A stretch of DNA of 64,000 nucleotides from Arthrobacter sp. SLBN-112 (GTDB lineage Bacteria > Actinomycetota > Actinomycetes > Actinomycetales > Micrococcaceae), in contig NZ_VFMU01000001.1 of the NCBI RefSeq assembly GCF_006715225.1, forward strand, positions 3,720,001-3,784,000, read 5' to 3'. Positions 8,785-19,404 of the stretch are shown here, piece after piece (within the stretch, counting starts at the first letter, position 1; each line of letters starts with the position of its first letter). A program made the position numbers and the translations under genes. The notes under the pieces are model-generated. The model saw only the letters and a program-made list of their open reading frames with translations. It made no database searches and was not told the DNA's origin.

Positions 8785-11579
8785 TGGACCACTTTCGTTG
8801 CAATCGGTATCCAGCAAATAACAGCCACCAGGCCGGCCACGGCGGCCCAGATGGCCGCGTAGGGCGCCAGCAGCAGGCCGATGCCCAGGGCGCCCAGCAC
8901 GCCCAGCGGCAGGGCCACGGTTCCCACCAGTGCGTTTTCAAACAAACGCACCTGGCGGAGCATGTCCGGGTTCCAGCCCATCGCCTGGAGGATGCCAAGG
9001 TACTGCCGCTTGGCATTGAGTTCGAAGCGGCCCGTCACCAGGGTCAGCACCAGTCCCACGGCCACGCCGGCAAGCGCCAGCAGGATGCTCGGCAGGGTCA
9101 CGCTGGCCGCGGCCAGTCCGCTCAGGGCACTGGCACCTGCAGCCCGCGGGATGTCGATCAGCAGGGCGATCAGCCCGCCGACGGCGGCACCGAAGACGCC
9201 CACCGCCACCGCCAGGGACAGCGTGTTGAACTTGTTGGTGCTCAGCTGCCGGTTGGCGAAGGTAAGCGGCGAGTCCACCGGTATGAGCCGCTCGTCGTGC
9301 TGCGGCTCCTGGTCGATTTCGTCGCGGTGGCGCAGCTGCTGCGCCGCAAAGAGGGCCGCGCCGCAGTAAAGGACCAGGACGGCTACACACACCAGTGCGG
9401 TGGCAAGGCTCCAGCTCAGCAGGCTCAGCACGATGCCGGCGGCCGCGAGCAGCACCGCCCCGACGCCGAATTCCTCAAGCACCCAGCTGCGGATCCGCCG
9501 CTGGGTCCAGCCCATGGCCCGCAGGGTGCCGGCCTCGCTGCGGCGTTTCCGGATGTAGCTCACGGTGGAGGCACCGGTCAGCAGGGCCGCGCCGCACAAC
9601 GTCAGGAACAGCAGCGTGACGTTGGTGCCGGACAGTGCTCCGGCCACCGCTTCCGCAGCGTTCTGCCGGACCCACGACTGCTGGACAGTGCCCAGCGCGG
9701 ACTCTTTGCCGGCTCCATCCTTGGAGTAGCCGGGAACGAAAATGCTGGTGTCCTCGCGGGCCGAGCCGGCCACCACGGTGGCGTCCAGGCCCATGTCCCG
9801 GATCTGGGTGGCGAGCTTCTCCACCTCGGGCTGGGCGTCCTTCCAGCTGCCCGGCGCCTTGGCGCGGACGCGCACGGCGTCAATGACGGCAGCGTTCTGC
9901 TTGTAGCCGCGGGCTGCCGCCAGGCCGTAGTAGTCGGTGATGGCGCCGGCGGACTGGCTGGCCAGCCCGGTTGCGCTCAAGGAAGGTTTGAGGTCTGCCG
10001 CGGGAACGTCCTTGCCGGCGGCATCCTTGACCAAAGTGAAGGGCGTGGGGTCGTAGCCGCCCAGCGGGAGCTTGTTGACATCACCCGAGGCTGCCTCCAC
10101 AGCGGCGGGATCGAACGTGCCGTACACCATGGGCAGCGGAGTTGCGGCCTGCTGCTGGCCGGTGGACAGGTTTTCCCGGTACGACCGCTCGTCCACCGGG
10201 TTCCGCTGGGTTTGGTCAACCGGCGCGCCGTTGGCAGCCTTCTCAGGAAGGCGGTTGACGGTGACCCATTCGCCGGGCACGGCGGTCTTGTCCACTGCGC
10301 CGTTGGCGGCGGTGCTGCCGTCCGTGTATTTGGGGGCGCCGGCGAAATCGGTGCTCCACTTGGCCGGGGTGTAAAGGCCCGGGTTGAAGTTTCCGTTGCT
10401 GCCCAGCAGGGAGGAGTGGTCCGTGGAGCCCGGCCAGGACAAAACGAAGGGGTCCTTGGACACGAAAGGCAGGTAGTCCTTGCCCAGGGACTTCGAAACG
10501 GTGCCGACGTCCTTGACTACCTTGCCGGCGTCGTCAATTTCCTCGATCTTGACGTTGTACTTCAAGTCCAGGGACGTGCCGGAGCGCACGATCAGCGGGA
10601 CGGCCTGCGAGCCGCTGGTCAGCTGGCCCGTGCGCTTGGCCTGCTGGTACTGGGTCATCAGCGGAGCCCAGTACTTGAGCTTGACGCCCAGGAAGTCAGG
10701 TCCTTCCTTGAGCTGGTCCATGCTGATGCCGTTGGTGAAGAGCCCCTCCAGGTAGCGGCCCACGGCGCCTGCGTCACGGGCATCGGCGGGCGGGGCCTTC
10801 TCCAGCGGGGCCAGGAAGTCGCCGGCCGTGCCGAGCAGGGCCCTTTCGGCTGCAGGGTCTACCGCCACCACGGATTCGGTGACTTCGGGGGCCAGCGGCA
10901 GTGACACGGAAAGGTTGAAGAGGTTGTGCTCGGAGCCGCCGGCGGGAGCGGGGAACTTGATGCCGGTCTCCCCTGCCGCCGGGGCAATGCGGATGCTGCT
11001 GCCGCCCTGCGCCTTTTCCTCCACGAGCCGGGCCTTGCCCAGCGTGCCTTCGGCGGTGGTCTTGAAGAGGGTCTGCTCTGAGCTGCCGTCAGAGCTTACG
11101 GCGCTGGCAGTCAGCCGGTACTTCTTGGCGGCGTCGGTCAGGACGGATTCAGCGGCCGGCCACTTGTCCGGCGCGGTGGCACCCGCTGCCTGGTCCGCGG
11201 TGGCGGTGCCGGCCAGCCCGGCGTTGTAGCCGAGGTAGTCCATGGCGTCCAGCCGGGGCGTCTCCAGGTTCTGGGTGACACGCGAAACCAGGCTGATGGG
11301 GGCCGCCACGGAGGTGCCGGACAGCTTCCGGATGGAGTCCAGCTGGTCGAAACCGATGCCGCCGGCGCCGTTGGCGATCTCGGGCTGCAGGAGGGCACCG
11401 GAGGGCGCTTTCGCCTGGACCAGGATGTCGTAGAGCCCCCTCGAATGTTCATCAACCGTCCGGTTGAGCGCAGCCTGCGACTGGCTTTGGACGAGGACCG
11501 ACAAGCACATGGCTGCGATCAAGATGGCCGCGGTCAACAGCAGCACCCTGCTTCTGATGAACCTCTGGACGGCGTTCAT
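8781..11579 (-). CDS. FtsX/MacB-like ABC transporter permease with large ectodomain
   Basis: 932 aa membrane protein. One N-terminal TM segment (about 10-32) is followed by an extracytoplasmic domain of roughly 600 residues, then two FtsX-like membrane blocks in the C-terminal third. The signature-like pairs TLRAMGWTQRRIRSWV and GILQAMGWNPDMLRQV look like duplicated coupling helices. Such transporters usually act mechanically on envelope lipoproteins, peptides or lipids rather than moving small solutes; the substrate here is unknown. It overlaps the ATPase gene by 4 nt. ATG start with GGGAG upstream. Confidence 0.88.
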   Translation of the reverse strand: MNAVQRFIRSRVLLLTAAILIAAMCLSVLVQSQSQAALNRTVDEHSRGLYDILVQAKAPSGALLQPEIANGAGGIGFDQLDSIRKLSGTSVAAPISLVSRVTQNLETPRLDAMDYLGYNAGLAGTATADQAAGATAPDKWPAAESVLTDAAKKYRLTASAVSSDGSSEQTLFKTTAEGTLGKARLVEEKAQGGSSIRIAPAAGETGIKFPAPAGGSEHNLFNLSVSLPLAPEVTESVVAVDPAAERALLGTAGDFLAPLEKAPPADARDAGAVGRYLEGLFTNGISMDQLKEGPDFLGVKLKYWAPLMTQYQQAKRTGQLTSGSQAVPLIVRSGTSLDLKYNVKIEEIDDAGKVVKDVGTVSKSLGKDYLPFVSKDPFVLSWPGSTDHSSLLGSNGNFNPGLYTPAKWSTDFAGAPKYTDGSTAANGAVDKTAVPGEWVTVNRLPEKAANGAPVDQTQRNPVDERSYRENLSTGQQQAATPLPMVYGTFDPAAVEAASGDVNKLPLGGYDPTPFTLVKDAAGKDVPAADLKPSLSATGLASQSAGAITDYYGLAAARGYKQNAAVIDAVRVRAKAPGSWKDAQPEVEKLATQIRDMGLDATVVAGSAREDTSIFVPGYSKDGAGKESALGTVQQSWVRQNAAEAVAGALSGTNVTLLFLTLCGAALLTGASTVSYIRKRRSEAGTLRAMGWTQRRIRSWVLEEFGVGAVLLAAAGIVLSLLSWSLATALVCVAVLVLYCGAALFAAQQLRHRDEIDQEPQHDERLIPVDSPLTFANRQLSTNKFNTLSLAVAVGVFGAAVGGLIALLIDIPRAAGASALSGLAAASVTLPSILLALAGVAVGLVLTLVTGRFELNAKRQYLGILQAMGWNPDMLRQVRLFENALVGTVALPLGVLGALGIGLLLAPYAAIWAAVAGLVAVICWIPIATKVVQ

Positions 11580-11662
11580 GGAACTCCCTGAAACCTGGAT
11601 TGCGTGCGCACACTTCCATCCGCCCGAGGACGTGGACTATGACGGACGGATGTGCAAAAGGT

Positions 11663-11726
11663 ATTGGCCGGCCTGCCGGCTCCGGTCCTGAATCAGGACC
11701 AAGCCATTGTAAGCAGACCGGCCAAT
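11663..11726 (-). terminator. Branched hairpin downstream of serA
   Basis: A 14-bp outer stem (11663-11676 with 11713-11726) encloses a second 8-bp hairpin (11684-11700). On minus-strand RNA the only imperfect pair in the outer stem is a G-U wobble, and the structure is followed by ACCTTTT. It probably terminates serA. It also lies 84 bp upstream of the ABC permease start, so a leader role for that operon is possible. Confidence 0.5.
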
Positions 11727-11794
11727 CATACGTGGCTCCGCCTGGACGGGGCCCTGCGGAGGTGCGGCTACGGCGTTTCGGCCGGTGTGTCGCG

Positions 11795-13384
11795 TTAGTC
11801 TTCCAGGTCCACTTCCCGGACCATTTCGGCGCCGATGCCGGCCTTGATGGCGTCGAGCACCTGCTGGGGAACGGAGCTGTCGATGGTCAGCAGCGCCAGG
11901 ACCTGGCCGCCCTCGTTGGAGCGGGCCACCTGCATGCCGGCGATGTTGATGTTGTTCATGCCCAGGATGTGGCCGATAGTGCCGATCACGCCGGGGCGGT
12001 CGGTGTAGGCAACCACCACCAGGTGCTCGCTGATGGGGATTTCCACCTCGAAGCCGTTGATGCCCACCAGCTTCTCGATCTGCTTGGGGCCGGTCAGGGT
12101 GCCGGCCACGGAGATCTGGCTGCCGTCGCTGAGGGCGCCGCGCAGGGTCAGGACGTTGCGGTAGGACTCGGTCTCCGGCGTGGTGATCAGGCGGACGTTG
12201 ATGCCGCGCTGCTCGGCGATGACCGGGGCGTTGACGTAGGACACCTGCTCTGTCACGACGTCGGCGAAGATGCCCTTCAGCGCCGCCAGCTCCAGCACCT
12301 TGACGTCCAGGGACGAGATCTCGCCGGCCACCTCGACGTCGAACTGGGTCAGGGATGCGTGGGTCAGTGCCGTGAAGATGCGGCCCAGCTTCTCGATCAG
12401 CGGGATACCCGGGCGGACATCGGGGGCAATGACGCCGCCGGCAACGTTGACGGCGTCCGGCACCAGCTCGCCGGCAAGGGCCAGGCGGACCGACTTTGCC
12501 ACGGAGACGCCGGCCTTTTCCTGCGCTTCATCCGTTGATGCGCCCAGGTGCGGGGTTACCACCACGTTGTCCAGCTTGAAGAACGGCAGGTCGGTGCTGG
12601 GCTCCTTGGCGAAGACGTCAACGCCGGCACCGGCGATTTCACCGTCCTGGAGGGCGGTGAAGAGGGCTTCCTCGTCCACCAGGCCGCCGCGGGCCACGTT
12701 GACCACGTAGGCGGTCTTCTTCATCTTCCTGAACGCGTCAGCGCCCAGCATGCCCACCGTCTCGGGTGTCTTGGGCATGTGGATGGTGATGAAATCGGAC
12801 TGGGCCAGGAGTTCATCCAGGGTGACCAGCTGCACGCCCAGCTGCGCGGCGCGGGCGGAGGTGATGTAGGGATCGTAGGCCAGGATCTTGGTGTCGAAGC
12901 CCTTCAGGCGTGCTGCCACCAGGGCGCCGATGCGGCCCAGGCCGATGATGCCGATCTTCTTTTCGAACAGCTCGATGCCGGTGTACTTGGAGCGCTTCCA
13001 TTCGCCGTCCTTGAGGGCGGCGCTGGCCTGCGGGATGTGGCGGGCCAGGCTCAGGATGTGGCCCACGGTGAGTTCGGCGGCGGACACGATGTTGGACGTG
13101 GGCGCGTTAACCACCATGACGCCGGCCTGCGTGGCGGCCTTGATGTCCACATTGTCCAGCCCCACGCCGGCGCGGGCGATGACCTTCAGGTTCTTGGCCG
13201 CAGCGATGGCTTCGGCATCAACCTGGGTGGCGGAGCGGACCAGGATGGCGTCTACGTCACTGATCGCCGAGAGCAGCTGGGAACGGTCGGCGCCGTCGGT
13301 CTGGCGGATCTCAAAGTCCGGGCCAAGGGCCTCGACGGTGGCGGGGGAAAGTTCTTCGGCGAGCAGTACTACGGGTTTTGACAC
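11795..13384 (-). CDS. serA: D-3-phosphoglycerate dehydrogenase
   Basis: 529 aa, the long type-I form. It has a split substrate domain, a Rossmann NAD domain with GLGRIG at 148-153, an intervening ASB-type domain (about 315-450) and a C-terminal ACT domain (about 455-529) that normally gives serine feedback inhibition. It performs the committed step of serine synthesis. GTG start with AGAGGAT upstream and a TAGACT hexamer (13422-13427) suggesting a leader of about 30 nt. It lies after the ilvC terminator, so it probably has its own promoter. Confidence 0.96.
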   Translation of the reverse strand: MSKPVVLLAEELSPATVEALGPDFEIRQTDGADRSQLLSAISDVDAILVRSATQVDAEAIAAAKNLKVIARAGVGLDNVDIKAATQAGVMVVNAPTSNIVSAAELTVGHILSLARHIPQASAALKDGEWKRSKYTGIELFEKKIGIIGLGRIGALVAARLKGFDTKILAYDPYITSARAAQLGVQLVTLDELLAQSDFITIHMPKTPETVGMLGADAFRKMKKTAYVVNVARGGLVDEEALFTALQDGEIAGAGVDVFAKEPSTDLPFFKLDNVVVTPHLGASTDEAQEKAGVSVAKSVRLALAGELVPDAVNVAGGVIAPDVRPGIPLIEKLGRIFTALTHASLTQFDVEVAGEISSLDVKVLELAALKGIFADVVTEQVSYVNAPVIAEQRGINVRLITTPETESYRNVLTLRGALSDGSQISVAGTLTGPKQIEKLVGINGFEVEIPISEHLVVVAYTDRPGVIGTIGHILGMNNINIAGMQVARSNEGGQVLALLTIDSSVPQQVLDAIKAGIGAEMVREVDLED

Positions 13385-13438
13385 GGCTGATCCTCTGCGT
13401 TGCAGTCCTGGGGATGGAACAAGTCTAGGCCGACGGAA

Positions 13439-13474
13439 AGGCCGGGCTCACATTGTTAAGTGTGAACCCGGCCT
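13439..13474 (-). terminator. Hairpin downstream of ilvC
   Basis: 14-bp inverted repeat with one mismatch (arms 13439-13452 and 13461-13474, 8-nt loop). It lies 35 bp past the ilvC stop and overlaps the likely serA promoter region. No strong U-tract follows. Confidence 0.55.
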
Positions 13475-13508
13475 CACCGTTGCGGTCTGCGTGGTTGGGC
13501 TGGCAGCC

Positions 13509-14585
<1,077 letters not shown>

Positions 14586-14617
14586 TTACGGGCGCCAGTC
14601 CCGTCTCAGGCAGGTGC

Positions 14618-15130
14618 CTAAGCGGAGCGGAGCGCCCGGTCACTCATGGAGCGGGATCCCCGTCCAACGGCCAGGGTGCCGGACTGCACAATTTCGCGGA
14701 TGCCGAAGGGCTCCAGCACTGAGAGCAGGGCTGTGAGCTTTTCGGGGTGGCCGGTGGCCTCAATGACGACGGAGTCGGTGGAGACGTCAACCACTGAGGC
14801 GCGGAACAGGTCTGCGGCCTGGGTCACCTGCAGGCGTGTTGCGGCATCCGCACGTACTTTGACCAGGATGTGGTCGCGCTGTACGGAAGATTCTGGGGTC
14901 AGCTCAACGATCTTGATCACGTTGATGAGTTTGTTGAGCTGCTTGGTGACCTGCTCTATGAGGTCGCCGTCAGCGTCGACCACCACGGTCATGCGGGATA
15001 CGCCCGGCACTTCGGTGGGGCCAACGGCCAGGGAGTTGATGTTGAAGGCGCGGCGGGCGAAGAGGCTGGCCACGCGCGTCAGGACGCCGGGCTTGTCCTC
15101 AACCAGGACGGAGAGTGTGTGGCGGCTCAT
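14618..15130 (-). CDS. ilvN: Acetolactate synthase small (regulatory) subunit
   Basis: 170 aa. N-terminal ACT domain (TLSVLVEDKPGVLTRVASLFARRAFNI, from about residue 4) that binds valine and confers feedback inhibition on IlvB, then the family's C-terminal domain. I chose the ATG at 15130, 2 bp after the ilvB stop; the longer frame to 15319 would lie inside ilvB and encodes an Arg/Gly/Pro-rich out-of-frame shadow. Co-expressed with ilvB under the upstream attenuator. Confidence 0.95.
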   Translation of the reverse strand: MSRHTLSVLVEDKPGVLTRVASLFARRAFNINSLAVGPTEVPGVSRMTVVVDADGDLIEQVTKQLNKLINVIKIVELTPESSVQRDHILVKVRADAATRLQVTQAADLFRASVVDVSTDSVVIEATGHPEKLTALLSVLEPFGIREIVQSGTLAVGRGSRSMSDRALRSA

Positions 15131-15132
15131 GC

Positions 15133-17040
<1,908 letters not shown>

Positions 17041-17090
17041 CGGACTCTTCCTTGTGGATCTTCTGTGGTTTGTGGCTGGAGGAAATAAAA

Positions 17091-17124
17091 AAACCCCTCA
17101 GCCGGGTGGCTCTGTGAGGGGTTT
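17091..17124 (-). terminator. Attenuator terminator of the ilvB leader
   Basis: On minus-strand RNA a 10-bp stem (17124-17115 with 17100-17091) is followed directly by a U-rich tract. It lies 30 bp after the leader-peptide stop codon and 50 bp before ilvB, the position expected for a transcription attenuator. Upstream segments can form competing pairs: 17217-17209 with 17147-17139 (9 bp) and 17168-17163 with 17132-17127 (6 bp). Confidence 0.85.
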
Positions 17125-17153
17125 CGCGCGTGACGGTTCGTTACCAGTGGAGG

Positions 17154-17225
17154 CTAATGTGCCACGCGCTTGGTAAGGACGACGACGACTGCTTCTGCAG
17201 CGGCGCAGCTGGTAACGAAAGTCAT
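17154..17225 (-). CDS. ilvB leader peptide (Val-rich)
   Basis: 23-codon ORF, ATG at 17225 and TAG at 17154-17156. It contains six Val codons, four of them consecutive GUC codons (13-16) followed by Leu. Ribosome stalling there under valine shortage should prevent formation of the downstream terminator and allow ilvBN(C) transcription, as known for ilv operons in enterobacteria and Corynebacterium. The upstream promoter TTGACA (17260-17255), 17-nt spacer, AAAACT (17237-17232) puts the transcription start at about 17225, so the leader peptide itself looks leaderless. Confidence 0.85.
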   Translation of the reverse strand: MTFVTSCAAAEAVVVVLTKRVAH

Positions 17226-17231
17226 GCGTTC

Positions 17232-17260
17232 AGTTTTCCCTCTGGTGAACAGGGTGTCAA
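17232..17260 (-). promoter_or_regulatory. Promoter of the ilvB leader
   Basis: Perfect -35 TTGACA (17260-17255), 17-nt spacer, -10-like AAAACT (17237-17232), on the minus strand. The predicted start nucleotide coincides with the A of the leader-peptide ATG. Confidence 0.65.
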
Positions 17261-17283
17261 CGAGGGTGACCCCAGTCTCACCA

Positions 17284-17303
17284 TGTGGACAACGCTGTCC
17301 ACA
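17284..17303. promoter_or_regulatory. Inverted repeat upstream of the ilvB promoter
   Basis: Arms TGTGGACA and TGTCCACA (8 bp, perfect) separated by 4 nt, 24 bp upstream of the ilvB -35 hexamer. A possible operator or activator site. The core also resembles half of a DnaA-type TTATCCACA box, but only weakly. Confidence 0.35.
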
Positions 17304-17383
17304 AACTGATCTCCTCGTCAAGAGACCTTGCCTCAGCAACGCACCCAAACCCGGCAGGGCTTAATAAGGCTGATGCCGAGGGC

Positions 17384-17419
17384 CCCAAGCGATGCGGCGG
17401 CCGCGCCGCATCGCTTGGG
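17384..17419 (-). terminator. Terminator of ilvD
   Basis: Perfect 15-bp stem (17384-17398 with 17405-17419, 6-nt loop). A further 9-bp outer pairing (17369-17377 with 17422-17430) overlaps the ilvD stop codon. On the minus strand it is followed by a short UA-rich stretch. Confidence 0.75.
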
Positions 17420-17425
17420 AAGGCA

Positions 17426-19144
17426 TCAGCCGGTGTAGGCGCCCTGGCTGGCGCTGTGCACCAGCTTGGCGTACTTGGCGAGCACGCCCTTGGTGTAACG
17501 GGCCGGCAGCGGCTGCCACCCCACTTTCCGGGCTTCAAGTTCGGCTTCCTCCACCAGCAGGTCGAAGCTGCGGGCGGCGATGTCCACCCGGATCCGGTCG
17601 CCGTCCTTCACGAAGGCGATGGGCCCGCCGTCGACCGCTTCCGGTGCAACGTGGCCGATGCACAGCCCGGTGGTGCCGCCGGAGAACCGGCCGTCGGTGA
17701 GCAGCAGGACGTCCTTGCCCAGGCCTGCCCCCTTGATGGCACCGGTGATTGCGAGCATTTCGCGCATGCCCGGACCTCCCTTGGGCCCCTCATAGCGGAT
17801 GACCACGACATCGCCCGCTTTGATGGCTCCGTTGTCCAGCGCGTCCAGCGCACCCTGTTCGCGCTCGAACACGCGGGCCGTTCCTTCGAAGACATCGGCG
17901 TCGAACCCCGCGCTCTTGACCACGGCACCTTCCGGAGCCATGGTGCCGTGCAGGATGGTGATGCCGCCGGTCTTGTGGATGGGGTTGTCCAGCGCGCGGA
18001 GGATCTTACCGTCCACGTCCGGAGGGTTGATGGCCTCGAGGTTTTCGGCAACGGTCTTGCCGGTGACGGTGAGGCAGTCACCGTGCAGCAGGCCGGCGTC
18101 GAGCAGGGCCTTCATAATCACCGGCACGCCGCCGATCCTGTCCACGTCCGTCATGACGTACCGGCCGAACGGCTTGAGGTCGCCGAGGTGCGGGATCTTG
18201 TCGCCGATGCGGTTGAAGTCATCAAGGGTCAGTTCCACCTCGGCTTCGCGGGCGATGGCCAGCAGGTGCAGGACTGCGTTGGTGGAGCCGCCGAAGGCCA
18301 TGGTGACGGCGATGGCGTTCTCGAAGGCCTTCCTGGTCATGATGTCGCGGGCGGTGATGCCTTGGCGCAGCAGGTTGACCACCGCTTCGCCGGACTTGCG
18401 GGCGAATTCGTCACGACGGCGGTCTGCCGAGGGCGGGGCGGCGGAGCCGGGGAGAGACATGCCGAGGGCCTCGCCGATGCAGGCCATGGTGTTGGCCGTG
18501 TACATGCCGCCGCAGGCGCCTTCGCCGGGGCAGATGGCCTTTTCGATGCGGGTGAGGTCCTCCATGCTCATCTTGCCGGCCGCGCACGCGCCGACCGCTT
18601 CGAAGGCGTCAATGAGGGTGACTTCCTTTTCCGAGCCGTCCTCGAGCTTGACCCAGCCGGGCATGATGGAGCCCGCGTAGAGGAACACGCTGGCCAGGTC
18701 CAGGCGGGCGGCGGCCATGAGCATGCCGGGGAGGGACTTGTCACAGCCTGCCAGCAGGACCGAACCGTCGATGCGCTCGGCCTGCATCACGGTCTCGACG
18801 GAGTCGGCGATGACTTCGCGGGAGACCAGGGAAAAGTGCATGCCTTCATGGCCCATGGAAATACCGTCGGACACGGAGATGGTGCCGAACTGCATGGGGA
18901 AACCGCCACCGGCATGGACGCCTTCCTTGGCACCCTGCGCGAGCCGGTTCAGGGAGAGGTTGCAGGGAGTGATTTCATTCCAGGAACTTGCCACGCCCAC
19001 CTGCGGCTTCGCGAAGTCGTCATCCCCCATGCCGACGGCCCGGAACATGCCGCGTGCGGGGGCCGCGTGGATCCCGTCGGTCACAACACGGCTGCGGGGC
19101 TTGATGTCAGGCGTGCTCTCGGTTGCGGTCTGGGCGTCACTCAT
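17426..19144 (-). CDS. ilvD: Dihydroxy-acid dehydratase
   Basis: 572 aa Fe-S enzyme, the third step of Val/Ile synthesis. The three cluster cysteines are visible in [22 protein letters not shown] and [15 protein letters not shown]. Length is normal. ATG start. TAGACT ends 7 nt before the ATG with no Shine-Dalgarno, so a leaderless transcript is likely. It ends in a strong hairpin and is therefore a separate unit from ilvB downstream. An inverted repeat at 19224-19252 lies upstream of its promoter. Confidence 0.97.
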   Translation of the reverse strand: MSDAQTATESTPDIKPRSRVVTDGIHAAPARGMFRAVGMGDDDFAKPQVGVASSWNEITPCNLSLNRLAQGAKEGVHAGGGFPMQFGTISVSDGISMGHEGMHFSLVSREVIADSVETVMQAERIDGSVLLAGCDKSLPGMLMAAARLDLASVFLYAGSIMPGWVKLEDGSEKEVTLIDAFEAVGACAAGKMSMEDLTRIEKAICPGEGACGGMYTANTMACIGEALGMSLPGSAAPPSADRRRDEFARKSGEAVVNLLRQGITARDIMTRKAFENAIAVTMAFGGSTNAVLHLLAIAREAEVELTLDDFNRIGDKIPHLGDLKPFGRYVMTDVDRIGGVPVIMKALLDAGLLHGDCLTVTGKTVAENLEAINPPDVDGKILRALDNPIHKTGGITILHGTMAPEGAVVKSAGFDADVFEGTARVFEREQGALDALDNGAIKAGDVVVIRYEGPKGGPGMREMLAITGAIKGAGLGKDVLLLTDGRFSGGTTGLCIGHVAPEAVDGGPIAFVKDGDRIRVDIAARSFDLLVEEAELEARKVGWQPLPARYTKGVLAKYAKLVHSASQGAYTG

Positions 19145-19223
19145 AGGGGAAAGTCTAGGGCTCGGACCGTCGCGGAAACGACCGCCGGACCAGGGTTAGG
19201 GCAAAAAAGCATGAAATACCTGC

Positions 19224-19252
19224 CAAATAATGGACTTCCATCTCATTATTTG
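19224..19252. promoter_or_regulatory. Inverted repeat upstream of ilvD
   Basis: Arms CAAATAATG (19224-19232) and CATTATTTG (19244-19252), 9 bp each and perfect, 11-nt spacer, in an unusually AT-rich patch 80-110 bp upstream of ilvD. TCTCATTATTTGAGA (19241-19255) forms a second nested repeat. A candidate operator for a branched-chain amino-acid regulator. Confidence 0.5.
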
Positions 19253-19404
19253 AGACGCAGACTTGGGCCGGGCCGCCGCCGGCCACGCAGAACAGCTTCC
19301 GGGCAGCGCAGTCCCCCGCGTCGCGCGGCATCTCTGGACAGCAGTGGTGACCCGACGTAGCGTCAGGGACAGGACACCCAGCCACCTGGACCGAAGGGCC
19401 TGCC

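Noticed and set aside
17284-17303. DnaA box or replication origin near TGTGGACA/TGTCCACA
   Set aside because: Only a weak match, no cluster of boxes, no dnaA or dnaN nearby, and the location fits ilv regulation better.
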